This document shows positions 17,027-25,041 of a stretch of 52,976 nucleotides of DNA, one piece after another (the first letter of the stretch is position 1; each line of letters begins with the position of its first letter). Where the stretch lies: contig JAEDIN010000003.1 in the NCBI GenBank assembly GCA_016292445.1, forward strand, positions 1 to 52,976, given 5' to 3'. The DNA is from Oscillospiraceae bacterium (GTDB taxonomy: Bacteria > Bacillota > Clostridia > Oscillospirales > Oscillospiraceae). The position numbers and the translations under genes are program-made. Below the pieces are notes generated by a model. That model was not told the DNA's origin and did not search any database. It saw nothing but the letters and a program-made list of their open reading frames with translations.

Positions 17027-17830
17027 TCATTTCCCTCCGCTTCTCGCGTAATAGAAGATGTACTGCTGGGCAAGTCCCGCGTATTTTCCCAAGCTCGACG
17101 GGTCAAAGTCCGGTGAGAAATTCTCCTTTAACGCCCTTTTCATCCAGACATCTATCGGAAAAGCCTCCATGTGGTAAAGCCCGAACAGCACAACGCAGTT
17201 CGCGACCTTTTCGCCAATGCCGCGTATCTGCCGCAAAGCTTTAATCGCCTCGCGGTAGTCGCAGACTTTTAAGGTATCGAGGTCAAGCTCGCCGCTTGCG
17301 ACGGCCTTTGCTGCGTTTATGATATACTCCGCTCTGTAGCCTGCTCTGATAACCGCAAGGTCTTCAGGCTCAAGGTCTGCCAAACGCTCGGCACTCGGGA
17401 AGCTGTAATAGATTTTGCCGTTTGCCTCAAATTTTTCCCCGAAGCCTTCGCACAGGCGTTCAACTATCCCCTTTATGCGCGTAATGTTATTGCACTGGGA
17501 GATTATAAACGAACAAAGTGCCTCCCAACTGTCCTGACGCAAAATTCGTATGCCAAAGCCGTACTCAACACAGTTGTGCAGGTAGTCGCCGTCAAAGCCT
17601 GCGCTTACGGCGGCATAATCCGTGTCAAGATCAAAATAATCAAACCACAGCTCCGGCGGTGCTTCAGATGTTATGTAAACCTCTCCGTTCTCCACTGAGA
17701 CCTCCGCAAGGTATTTGCCCACGACGCCGGTGTATATGCCCTTTTCGTTGCAGTTCCAACGAAAGCACTGGCCGCATTCAAAGGTTTTCTCAATATCAAG
17801 GCTTTTTGCGTCACACAGCTTTATCTTCAT
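17027..17830 (-). CDS. ogg: 8-oxoguanine DNA glycosylase/lyase (OGG1 type)
   Basis: Base-excision repair enzyme removing 8-oxoguanine, related to eukaryotic OGG1 rather than MutM. The N-terminal OGG_N domain has ECGQCFRW. The helix-hairpin-helix segment IRGIGEKVANCVVLFG contains the catalytic Lys at the position of human Lys249, and PIDVWMKRA has the Asp equivalent to Asp268. The ATG at 17830 (267 residues) is preferred because AGAGGTG lies just before it; the frame extends 15 codons further upstream. It is the first gene of the leftward cluster ending at 13500. Confidence 0.92.
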   Translation of the reverse strand: MKIKLCDAKSLDIEKTFECGQCFRWNCNEKGIYTGVVGKYLAEVSVENGEVYITSEAPPELWFDYFDLDTDYAAVSAGFDGDYLHNCVEYGFGIRILRQDSWEALCSFIISQCNNITRIKGIVERLCEGFGEKFEANGKIYYSFPSAERLADLEPEDLAVIRAGYRAEYIINAAKAVASGELDLDTLKVCDYREAIKALRQIRGIGEKVANCVVLFGLYHMEAFPIDVWMKRALKENFSPDFDPSSLGKYAGLAQQYIFYYARSGGK

Positions 17831-17891
17831 CTTGCACCTCTGATTTTTAATGTCTATATTATAATATATCCTCATTTGTTTTTCAATCGGC

Positions 17892-17920
17892 TTGCTTATC
17901 GGGGCGAAATATGCGATAAT
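17892..17920 (+). promoter_or_regulatory. sigma-A type promoter with extended -10 for the CoA-transferase operon
   Basis: TTGCTT (17892-17897), a 17-base spacer, then TGC-GATAAT with the -10 at 17915-17920. The TG one base before the -10 makes it an extended -10 element, compensating for a weak -35. The SD ACAGGAGA follows before the ATG at 17949. Confidence 0.6.
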
Positions 17921-17948
17921 ATTTGTAACTATTAACAGGAGATTTGAT

Positions 17949-19283
17949 ATGGACTATCTAAGCGAATACAAATCAAAGCTTCGCACTGCCAAAGAAGCTG
18001 TTAAATGCGTTAAAAGCGGCGATTGGGTGGAATACACCTCCAATCTCGGCTACCCTCCCACGCTCGACAAGGCCCTCTCCGAAAGGCGGGATGAGCTGCG
18101 CAATGTCAAGATAAGGGGCGACCTGCTGTTCGGGCCGATTCATGTTGCCGAGTGCGACCCGACGCTGGAGCATTTTGTGTACAACACTTGGCACTGCTCA
18201 GGCTATGAGCGCAGGCTCTGCGACAGGAACCGTGCGTTTTTCACGCCGATGATTTTCAGAAATTTAGGCTGGTACTATAAGAATTTTCTTGAAGCGGATG
18301 TCTGCATGGTGACCGTTGCGCCGATGGATAAGCACGGTTATTTCAGCTTCGGTTGTGCCTGCGGCCTGTCAAAGTGCATTGCCGACAAAAGCAAAATCGT
18401 GATAGTCGAGGTCAATGAGAATATGCCGCGCATTCTCGGCGGTTTTGATGAGGCGATACATATCTCCGAGGTAGATTTTATCGTTGAGAGTGATAATCCG
18501 CCGCTCTACGAGATGACGAATCCTGCACCCAGCGATGAGGACAGGCGCATAGCGTCTTATATCCTGCCACACATTGTTGACGGTGCGACCGTTCAGCTCG
18601 GCATCGGCGGTATGCCAAACGCACTCGGCGAGCTTATAGCAAAATCCGACCTCAAGGATCTCGGTATGCACACCGAGCTTTGCTCCGACGGCTATCTTGC
18701 CATGTTCAAGCAGGGCAAGCTCACAAACCGCAAAAAGACGATAAATCAGAACAAGGGAGTTTTGGGCCTTGCCATCGGCAGTCGTGAGCTGTACGACTGG
18801 GTGGATGATAACCCCGGTATCGCAGGCTATCCCCTTTCCTATGTCAACGACCCGCAGGTCATCGCGCAGCATGATAACATGATATCCATTAACGGCTGTC
18901 TTTCCGCCGATCTCTACGGTCAGGTGTGCTCGGAAAGCGTCGGTACACGGCAGATAAGCGGTACCGGCGGTCAGCTTGATTTTCTAACCGGTGCGTCACA
19001 GAGCCGAGGCGGCAAAGCGTTTTTGTGCATGACGAGCAGCTTTAAGACCAAAGACGGCGAGCTTAAAAGCCGCATAGTGCCGACCTTCAGCGGCGATATT
19101 ATAACCACCCCGAGAAGCCAGGCATATTACATTGCAACGGAATACGGCGTTGTCAATCTTGCAGGCCGCTCGACTTGGGAGCGCGCCGACGCACTGATAA
19201 GCATTGCACATCCCGATTTCAGAGATGAGCTGATTAAGGCGGCGGAAAAGCAAAAAATCTGGCTGCCGTCAAACAAGAGGTAG
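17949..19283 (+). CDS. acetyl-CoA hydrolase/CoA-transferase family, butyryl- or 4-hydroxybutyrate-CoA:acetate type
   Basis: A 444-residue family I CoA-transferase, cytoplasmic, exchanging CoA between acetate and another short acyl group. The catalytic Glu is about residue 243 in GMHTELCSDGY. The C-terminal domain carries SVGTRQISGTGGQLDFLTG and NLAGRSTWERA, as in butyryl-CoA:acetate and 4-hydroxybutyrate CoA-transferases of gut Clostridia. The exact acyl substrate cannot be fixed from sequence, and the other butyrate-pathway genes are not in this window. The ATG at 17949 is chosen for its SD. It leads an operon with a YbaK-type deacylase and MTA/SAH nucleosidase. Confidence 0.88.
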   Translation: MDYLSEYKSKLRTAKEAVKCVKSGDWVEYTSNLGYPPTLDKALSERRDELRNVKIRGDLLFGPIHVAECDPTLEHFVYNTWHCSGYERRLCDRNRAFFTPMIFRNLGWYYKNFLEADVCMVTVAPMDKHGYFSFGCACGLSKCIADKSKIVIVEVNENMPRILGGFDEAIHISEVDFIVESDNPPLYEMTNPAPSDEDRRIASYILPHIVDGATVQLGIGGMPNALGELIAKSDLKDLGMHTELCSDGYLAMFKQGKLTNRKKTINQNKGVLGLAIGSRELYDWVDDNPGIAGYPLSYVNDPQVIAQHDNMISINGCLSADLYGQVCSESVGTRQISGTGGQLDFLTGASQSRGGKAFLCMTSSFKTKDGELKSRIVPTFSGDIITTPRSQAYYIATEYGVVNLAGRSTWERADALISIAHPDFRDELIKAAEKQKIWLPSNKR

Positions 19284-19286
19284 AAC

Positions 19287-19844
19287 ATGACTGAAAGCAT
19301 TTTATTCAAAGGCAGACCCGATGATTTTGCCGAGCGTCTGCCGAAGGAGCAGCGTTGCTATGAGCTGCTTGATGAACTTGGCATAGAGTATTGGCATGTA
19401 AACCACGAACACGCAGACACCATTGAGGCTTGCCATGAAATTGAAAAAGCCCTCGGTGCAAGCATTTGCAAAAACCTGTTTCTGACTAACCGTCAGCAGA
19501 CGGATTTTTATTTGCTGCTCATGCCCGGGGACAAGCCCTTTAAGACAAAGCTTCTTTCAAAGCAGATAGGCTCGGCAAGGCTGAGCTTCGGCAGTGCAGA
19601 GCATATGGAAAAGCACCTTGACATCACCCCGGGCTCTGTGAGCGTGCTTGGGCTTATCAACGACAAGGAACACGCGGTCAGGCTGCTTGTTGACGCAGAC
19701 CTGCTCAAGGATGATTTCATCGGCTGCCATCCGTGCATCAACACCTCCACACTGAAATTTAAGCTTTCGGACATGACGGGCAAGCTTTTGCCGGCTTTAG
19801 AGCATGATATGACGGTGGTCGAGCTGCCGTGGGAGGTAGATTGA
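19287..19844 (+). CDS. YbaK/ProX-type aminoacyl-tRNA deacylase
   Basis: A 185-residue free-standing trans-editing protein of the YbaK/PrdX/ProX superfamily, which hydrolyses misacylated tRNAs such as Ala-tRNA-Pro or Cys-tRNA-Pro. Family landmarks are NLFLTNRQQTDFYLLLMPG, KLSFGS-like RLSFGSAEHMEK, TPGSVSVLGLIND and GCHPCINTSTLKF. It resembles the ProX/PrdX form fused to or acting for prolyl-tRNA synthetase. The start is three bases after the CoA-transferase stop, and its own stop overlaps the next ATG by one base (TGATG). Confidence 0.9.
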   Translation: MTESILFKGRPDDFAERLPKEQRCYELLDELGIEYWHVNHEHADTIEACHEIEKALGASICKNLFLTNRQQTDFYLLLMPGDKPFKTKLLSKQIGSARLSFGSAEHMEKHLDITPGSVSVLGLINDKEHAVRLLVDADLLKDDFIGCHPCINTSTLKFKLSDMTGKLLPALEHDMTVVELPWEVD

Positions 19845-20500
19845 TGAAGATTGGCATTTTATGCGCCTGTGCGCCGGAATTTGAGCCGTATAAATCAGCT
19901 CTCGGCGGCGAGGTAAAAGCCGCCTGCGGTGCAAAATACATTGAAGGAAGACTGTGCGGCAAGGAAATAGCCGTGTTATTTTGCGGAATCGGTAAGGTTA
20001 ACGCCGCAATTGGCGCATCGACGCTTATACGCACTCTTAGCTGTGACCGCATTATTATGTCCGGTGCGGCCGGTGCTATCGCAAAGGGGCTGCACATAGG
20101 CGACTGCGTGATGATAACAGATTGCATTTATCACGACCTTCAGCCGCAGCTGATAATCGATTATCACCCCGGCGAGATCGACCCCGATTTTGTCTGCGCA
20201 CAGGATGTTGTTGAAATCGGTAAGGCTGCCGGAATGGTCTGCGGCAGAACGGTTACGGGTGATGTGTTCATCGCCGAGGACGGTCGTGAGAGCATTATCG
20301 AGAGGTTTGACCCGCTGTGCTGCGATATGGAAACCGCTGCGGCGGCTCACGCCTGCTTCCTGCTCGGTGTGCCTTTTAACTGTGTTCGTGCGATATCCGA
20401 CACCGAGGACGAGGCCGGTCTCGGCAGCTTTGAAAAAAATGTCTGCTTTGCCGCCCAAAAAGCCTTCGACGGAGTTTACGACGTGCTCAGCGAACTATAA
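19844..20500 (+). CDS. mtnN: 5'-methylthioadenosine/S-adenosylhomocysteine nucleosidase
   Basis: Cleaves MTA and SAH to adenine and the thio-sugar, recycling methylation by-products. The 218 residues from the ATG at 19844 begin MKIGILCACAPEFE. GIGKVNAA, MSGAAGAI, CDMETAAAAH (nucleoside-binding Met-Glu) and the catalytic Asp in AISDTED are present. GGGAGGTAG lies upstream, within the end of the previous gene. It is the last gene before a strong terminator. Confidence 0.9.
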   Translation: MKIGILCACAPEFEPYKSALGGEVKAACGAKYIEGRLCGKEIAVLFCGIGKVNAAIGASTLIRTLSCDRIIMSGAAGAIAKGLHIGDCVMITDCIYHDLQPQLIIDYHPGEIDPDFVCAQDVVEIGKAAGMVCGRTVTGDVFIAEDGRESIIERFDPLCCDMETAAAAHACFLLGVPFNCVRAISDTEDEAGLGSFEKNVCFAAQKAFDGVYDVLSEL

Positions 20501-20514
20501 AACAAATTAGAAAC

Positions 20515-20549
20515 GAAAAAATCCCGTACCTGTCGGTACGGGATTTTTA
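20515..20549 (+). terminator. bidirectional terminator between mtnN and rpsU
   Basis: ATCCCGTACC (20521-20530) pairs perfectly with GGTACGGGAT (20535-20544) around TGTC, with an A-run before and a T-run after. It separates the converging mtnN and rpsU genes and can serve both strands. Confidence 0.9.
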
Positions 20550-20553
20550 TGCA

Positions 20554-20739
20554 TTAGTAATATCTCTTGTTCTTGTTCTTGCGAGCTGCTTCGCTCTTCT
20601 TGCGGCGCTTTACGCTGGGGCTCTGGTAGTACTCCTTCTTTCTGAGGTCGGCCAGAACGCCTGCCTTTGCGCAACTGCGCTTAAATCTCTTAAGAGCATT
20701 GTCCAGAGATTCATTTTCCTTGACATAGATTTCAGACAT
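20554..20739 (-). CDS. rpsU: 30S ribosomal protein S21
   Basis: A small-subunit protein of 61 residues, strongly basic. The N-terminus MSEIYVKENESLDNALKRF and the basic tail RRKKSEAARKNKNKRYY are diagnostic. The SD is GGAGGGAG. It stands alone, with a full consensus promoter and its own terminator, fitting a highly expressed monocistronic gene. Confidence 0.97.
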   Translation of the reverse strand: MSEIYVKENESLDNALKRFKRSCAKAGVLADLRKKEYYQSPSVKRRKKSEAARKNKNKRYY

Positions 20740-20806
20740 TTATTTCACTCCCTCCATTAACGCCTTTCGACGCTTTAAGGGCCAAATTCTTGGCTTAACG
20801 AATGAT

Positions 20807-20835
20807 ATTATACTCATTCTTATCAATAATGTCAA
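20807..20835 (-). promoter_or_regulatory. consensus sigma-A promoter of rpsU
   Basis: On the minus strand TTGACA (20835-20830), a 17-base spacer and TATAAT (20812-20807): a perfect match at both hexamers. The 5' leader of about 60 bases contains a short dyad, GCCAA/TTGGC, at 20781-20794. The -35 is seven bases from the leuS stop. Confidence 0.9.
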
Positions 20836-20841
20836 TAAAAA

Positions 20842-23262
20842 TTATTTTATAATGAGGTTAACAAGCTTATTCTTTACCACAATAGTCTTGAAAAGCTGCT
20901 TGCCCTCCATTAGGCGCTTTATCTTTTCATCCGCGCAGGCAGTTTCGATTATCACGCTGTCCTCGGAATCGGCGGGAACGATTATCGTGGTCTTGAGCTT
21001 GCCGTTTACCTGAACCGCCATCTCGCGCTCGGCATCCACGGTCTTTGTCTCGTCGTACTTGGGCCATGACATCTGCATTGCCATTTTACCCTCGGACCTG
21101 GCATAGCCCATCAGTTCCCACATCTCCTCTGCAATATGCGGGGCAAAGGGGCTGAGCAGCATGATGAGGGTCTTGACCTCTCCGCGGGTGCAGCCGTTGG
21201 TGTAGAACTCATTTACCATGGTCATGAGAGCAGCGATAGCGGTGTTCATCTTCAGCTCATCAATATCACTGCCGACCTTCTTAATGGTTTTGTGGATAAT
21301 GCTCTCGTTCTTCTTGGAGTATTCCTCGGAATCGCTTGCCAGCTCCATGAGATTCCAGCACCTGTCAAGGAAACGCTTCGAGCCCTTGACGGCCTCGTTT
21401 GACCACGATACGGCCTTCTCAAAGTCGCCGATGAACATGATGTGCAGACGCAGAGTATCTGCGCCGTACTGCGCAACGATATCGTTGGGATTGATGACAT
21501 TGCCTCTGGATTTGGACATTTTTTCGCCACCCTCGCCGAGAATCATGCCGTGGCTGGTTCTCTTGGCGTAAGGCTCCTTGGTATGGACAACGCCGATATC
21601 GTACAGGAACTTGTGCCAGAAGCGCGAATACAGCAGGTGCAGCGTGGTATGCTCCATACCGCCGTTATACCAATCGACGGGTCCCCAATACTCCTCGGCT
21701 TCCTTGGAAACGAGCTCCTTGTCGTTATGCGGATCCATGTAGCGCAGGAAGTACCAGCTTGAGCCTGCCCAGTTGGGCATGGTGTCGGTCTCGCGCTCTG
21801 CCTTGCCGCCGCACTTGGGGCAGGTAGTCTCGACCCAGTCGCGCATTTTTGCGATGGGCGACTCGCCGTTATCGGTGGGCTCGTAATTTTCTACATCGGG
21901 CAGCACCAGCGGCAGCTCCTCCTCGGGAACGGGCACCCAGCCGCACTTCGGACAATTTACCATGGGGATGGGCTCGCCCCAGTAGCGTTGGCGGCTAAAG
22001 ACCCAGTCACGCAGTTTGTAGTTGACCTTCTCTACGCCGATGCCGTTATCAACAAGCCATTTTTTCATAACGGGAATGGCTTCCTTAACGGTGAGTCCGT
22101 TGAGGAACTCGGAATTGACCATGATGCCGGTATCGTCCTTGAGTGTGAAGGCTTCCTTTTCAATGTCGCCGCCCTCGACGACCTCGACTATTTCGCAGCC
22201 GAATTTCTTTGCAAATTCCCAGTCACGGTCATCATGTGCCGGTACTGCCATGATAGCACCCGTGCCGTAAGTAACCAGAACATAATCGGAGATGAAAATG
22301 GGTATCTCCTTGCCGTTTACGGGGTTTATGCCCTTAATGCCCTTAATCTCAACGCCGGTCTTATCCTTATTAAGCTCACTGCGCTCAAAGTCGGACTTTT
22401 TGCCTGCCTCGATGACATAAGCATTGACCTCGTCGAGGTTTTCAATCTTATCCTGCCACTTGGTGACATACTCATGCTCGGGAGACAGAACCATATAGGT
22501 TGCACCGAACAGTGTATCGGGACGCGTGGTATAGACAACTATCTTATCGCCGACGGTGGTGTTAAAGGTGACCTCTGCGCCGGTGGAGCGGCCGATCCAG
22601 TTCTTCTGCTGGATCTTGACTCTTTCGATGTAATCCAAATCGTCCAAATCGTCGATAAGACGCTGGGCGTACTTGGTGATGGCGAGCATCCACTGGCTCT
22701 TTTCCTTGCGGATTACCTCGCTGCCGCAGCGCTCGCAGACGCCGTTTACGACCTCCTCGTTTGCCAGCACGCACTTGCAGCTCGTGCACCAGTTGACGGG
22801 CATGGTGGACTTATAGGCAAGACCGTGCTTGTACATCTGCAGGAATATCCACTGCGTCCACTTATAATACTTTGGGTCGGTCGTATCGACAACTCTGTCC
22901 CAATCGAAGCTGTAGCCGAGCATTTTGAGCTGGCTTGTGAAGGTCGCGATGTTCTTAGCGGTGACCTTGGTGGGGTGGATATGGGTCTTGATGGCATAGT
23001 TCTCGGTGGGCAGACCGAAAGCGTCAAAGCCGATGGGGTACAAAACATTGTAGCCGTCCATCCTCTTTTTCCTTGCAACTATATCAATAGCCGTAAAGGG
23101 ACGGGGATGACCGACATGGAGTCCCTGACCGGAGGGGTACGGGAACTCGATAAGTCCGTAAAACTTGGGGCGGCTCTTATCGCCGGTTATCGCGGCATAG
23201 GGCTTGGTCTCATCCCAAATTGCCTGCCACTTTTTTTCTATTGCCGTAAAATCGTATTTCAT
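20842..23262 (-). CDS. leuS: leucyl-tRNA synthetase
   Basis: Class I synthetase with a CP1 editing domain, 806 residues. The HIGH-type motif lies in EFPYPSGQGLHVGHPRPF, the editing site includes TTRPDTLFGATYMV and the GTGAIMAVPAHDDRD region, and KMSKS appears in GEKMSKSRGN. A zinc-like cysteine module (CTSCKCVLANEEVVNGVCERCG) lies near residue 160. It lies 43 bases after rsfS with no T-box, so it is probably read from the upstream cluster. Confidence 0.98.
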   Translation of the reverse strand: MKYDFTAIEKKWQAIWDETKPYAAITGDKSRPKFYGLIEFPYPSGQGLHVGHPRPFTAIDIVARKKRMDGYNVLYPIGFDAFGLPTENYAIKTHIHPTKVTAKNIATFTSQLKMLGYSFDWDRVVDTTDPKYYKWTQWIFLQMYKHGLAYKSTMPVNWCTSCKCVLANEEVVNGVCERCGSEVIRKEKSQWMLAITKYAQRLIDDLDDLDYIERVKIQQKNWIGRSTGAEVTFNTTVGDKIVVYTTRPDTLFGATYMVLSPEHEYVTKWQDKIENLDEVNAYVIEAGKKSDFERSELNKDKTGVEIKGIKGINPVNGKEIPIFISDYVLVTYGTGAIMAVPAHDDRDWEFAKKFGCEIVEVVEGGDIEKEAFTLKDDTGIMVNSEFLNGLTVKEAIPVMKKWLVDNGIGVEKVNYKLRDWVFSRQRYWGEPIPMVNCPKCGWVPVPEEELPLVLPDVENYEPTDNGESPIAKMRDWVETTCPKCGGKAERETDTMPNWAGSSWYFLRYMDPHNDKELVSKEAEEYWGPVDWYNGGMEHTTLHLLYSRFWHKFLYDIGVVHTKEPYAKRTSHGMILGEGGEKMSKSRGNVINPNDIVAQYGADTLRLHIMFIGDFEKAVSWSNEAVKGSKRFLDRCWNLMELASDSEEYSKKNESIIHKTIKKVGSDIDELKMNTAIAALMTMVNEFYTNGCTRGEVKTLIMLLSPFAPHIAEEMWELMGYARSEGKMAMQMSWPKYDETKTVDAEREMAVQVNGKLKTTIIVPADSEDSVIIETACADEKIKRLMEGKQLFKTIVVKNKLVNLIIK

Positions 23263-23305
23263 TTTAATTTACTCCCTTATAGTTTATTGTTTTTCCGTTC
23301 GCCCC

Positions 23306-23668
23306 TTAGCAGGGGCCTATAAGGGATGAGAGTTCGACCTCCTCAGCGTCGGACCACAGTCTTTCAAGCTTATAGAAGTCTCTTGCTTCCTCGGTGAAGA
23401 CATGAGCCACCACACAGCCGAAATCGAGCAGCACCCAATTGCCCGAGCGGTAGCCCTCGCGGCGAAGAGGAGGCTCGCCGGCCTCGCTCATCTGTTTGTC
23501 TATCTCGTCGGTGAGAGATTTGATATGGGTTGACGATGTGCCGGTGCAGATGACAAAATAATCGCACAATGTTGTGAGCTTATCTGTCTTGAGCACCTTG
23601 ATATCCTTACCTTTTTTGTCGCTCAACGCCTTTGCGGCAATCTTTACGACTTCATTAGGCTGCATCAT
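23306..23668 (-). CDS. rsfS: ribosomal silencing factor RsfS
   Basis: Binds ribosomal protein L14 and blocks subunit joining in slow growth. The 120-residue protein has the family core TLCDYFVICTGTSSTHIKSL and GNWVLLDFGCVVAHVFTEEARDFYKLE. The start is ATG at 23668 (or 23665) and overlaps the end of the LCP gene by 14 bases. The nadD-yqeK-(LCP)-rsfS order is a standard Firmicutes arrangement. Confidence 0.95.
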   Translation of the reverse strand: MMQPNEVVKIAAKALSDKKGKDIKVLKTDKLTTLCDYFVICTGTSSTHIKSLTDEIDKQMSEAGEPPLRREGYRSGNWVLLDFGCVVAHVFTEEARDFYKLERLWSDAEEVELSSLIGPC

Positions 23669-25004
23669 TAGTATCTACATCCTTACTTTGAGTATTTGTA
23701 TTGCTGTCCGTGTAAAGGACTATCTGTGCAGAGGCCATCGGGTCACTGTCGCTGTAGGACAGGAAGGACTTAACGCCGCCGTTTACTTCACCGGTCGTTG
23801 AATAGAAGCTGCCGTCCTTGTAGGTGATTATATCCACATTCTGTGCGGTGACCTCGGTTGTCCACGGATTGAGACTGTCGTTTACCATCTTGAGCCATGC
23901 ATCAATATCTGTGAAAACATAGCTGTAGCCGAAAACGCTGCCGGTGTTAAGCTTAGGCATGGTCAAGAACTGTATATCATCCTTATCAAGCTTGAGGAAC
24001 TCCTTGATAAAATAAATGATGTTTTCAGTGTTCATATCGGTCTGCATATTGTCGGCGACTATCTGAGCCACCTTGGAGATGTTGGGAACATTGCCGAGGG
24101 TGAGCATCTGGTCGGCAAGAGCGCGCAGCAGCTTATGCTGCATCTCGATACGCTCAAGGTCGCCGCCGGCGTAAGAGCTTCTGAAGCGCATTACCTGCAC
24201 GAACTGCTCACCACTCAAGGTCTGCTTGCCCTTATTTAGGTGAATGTGGAGGTTCTGGTTTTTCGAGTCAAAGTTCATGTCGATGGGCAGATCAAATTCA
24301 ACGCCGCCGATGGCGTCGACGACCTCCTCTGCTGCCTTGAGATTAACAAGGACATACTTATCCACATCAAAGCCGAGCATACTCTTGACGAGCTCTTTTC
24401 TCATGCTCGTAACCGGGTCAGTGCCGTAGTAGGAGGAACCCTCGATATCCTTATAATAATTGGCATAGTGGTAAGCGGCATTAGCCTTCTTGACCTCATG
24501 CTGAATGTTTATAAGAGTATCTCTCGGAATGCTCACAATATTCAGCTTACCGTTGACTGTATCAAAGCTGCCGACCATGATCGTATCGGTATTATTGCTT
24601 ATCTGGTCGGTGCCGGCAACAAGGAAAGTATAAACCCCGTCTTTTCTGCCATCAACATGGTTGACATTGTTGTTGTTAACGCCTTCTTCATTCTGCTCGG
24701 GAGGATCAATAAAATACTCCAGAGCAACATAGACACCGCCCGCAAGCAGTGCAATAACAAGCAGAATTATCAAAATGACCTTGCCGGTCTTTTTCTTCTT
24801 GCTTTTTTTATTTCTTGCCGCCACTATCTCGTCAACACTCTTGCTTCTTGTCTGCTCGGTTCGGGCTGCCGGAGCTTGTGGCTGGGTGAGCTCATCAAGC
24901 CAATCAGTATCGTTTTTCAGTACCTTTTCGCCGCTGTGCTCTTTGCCGGAGACGCCTCTCTCCCCTGAGCGTCTGCTGCTGTTTTTGCTGCCAAATAGCT
25001 TCAT
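23655..25004 (-). CDS. LytR-CpsA-Psr family wall-polymer ligase
   Basis: A 449-residue type II membrane protein that should transfer undecaprenyl-linked glycopolymers to peptidoglycan. It has an unusually long cytoplasmic head of about 70 residues ending KNKKSKKKKTGK-type basic sequence, one membrane helix (about 72-95), then the LCP domain (about 118-330) with NNTDTIMVGSFD, SIPRDTLI and RFRSSYAGGDLERIEMQ, which contain the conserved Asp and Arg residues binding the pyrophosphate. The head begins MKLFGSKNSS, very like the start proposed for the gene at 39.5 kb. It lies between nadD-yqeK and rsfS. Confidence 0.93.
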   Translation of the reverse strand: MKLFGSKNSSRRSGERGVSGKEHSGEKVLKNDTDWLDELTQPQAPAARTEQTRSKSVDEIVAARNKKSKKKKTGKVILIILLVIALLAGGVYVALEYFIDPPEQNEEGVNNNNVNHVDGRKDGVYTFLVAGTDQISNNTDTIMVGSFDTVNGKLNIVSIPRDTLINIQHEVKKANAAYHYANYYKDIEGSSYYGTDPVTSMRKELVKSMLGFDVDKYVLVNLKAAEEVVDAIGGVEFDLPIDMNFDSKNQNLHIHLNKGKQTLSGEQFVQVMRFRSSYAGGDLERIEMQHKLLRALADQMLTLGNVPNISKVAQIVADNMQTDMNTENIIYFIKEFLKLDKDDIQFLTMPKLNTGSVFGYSYVFTDIDAWLKMVNDSLNPWTTEVTAQNVDIITYKDGSFYSTTGEVNGGVKSFLSYSDSDPMASAQIVLYTDSNTNTQSKDVDTNDAA

Positions 25005-25041
25005 ATTCTTGATCCCTTCTGTTTACAAGGACTGGTATTTC

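Noticed and set aside
8078..23262. T-box leaders for alaS and leuS
   Set aside because: Only 12 and 43 bases precede these genes, too short for a T-box.
23301..23316. Hairpin GCCCCT/AGGGGC at the rsfS-leuS junction as terminator
   Set aside because: No T-run follows on the minus strand and the loop-stem is short; leuS seems to be read through.
21988..23322. 444-codon plus-strand open frame
   Set aside because: It lies entirely antisense to leuS, an artefact of its codon composition.
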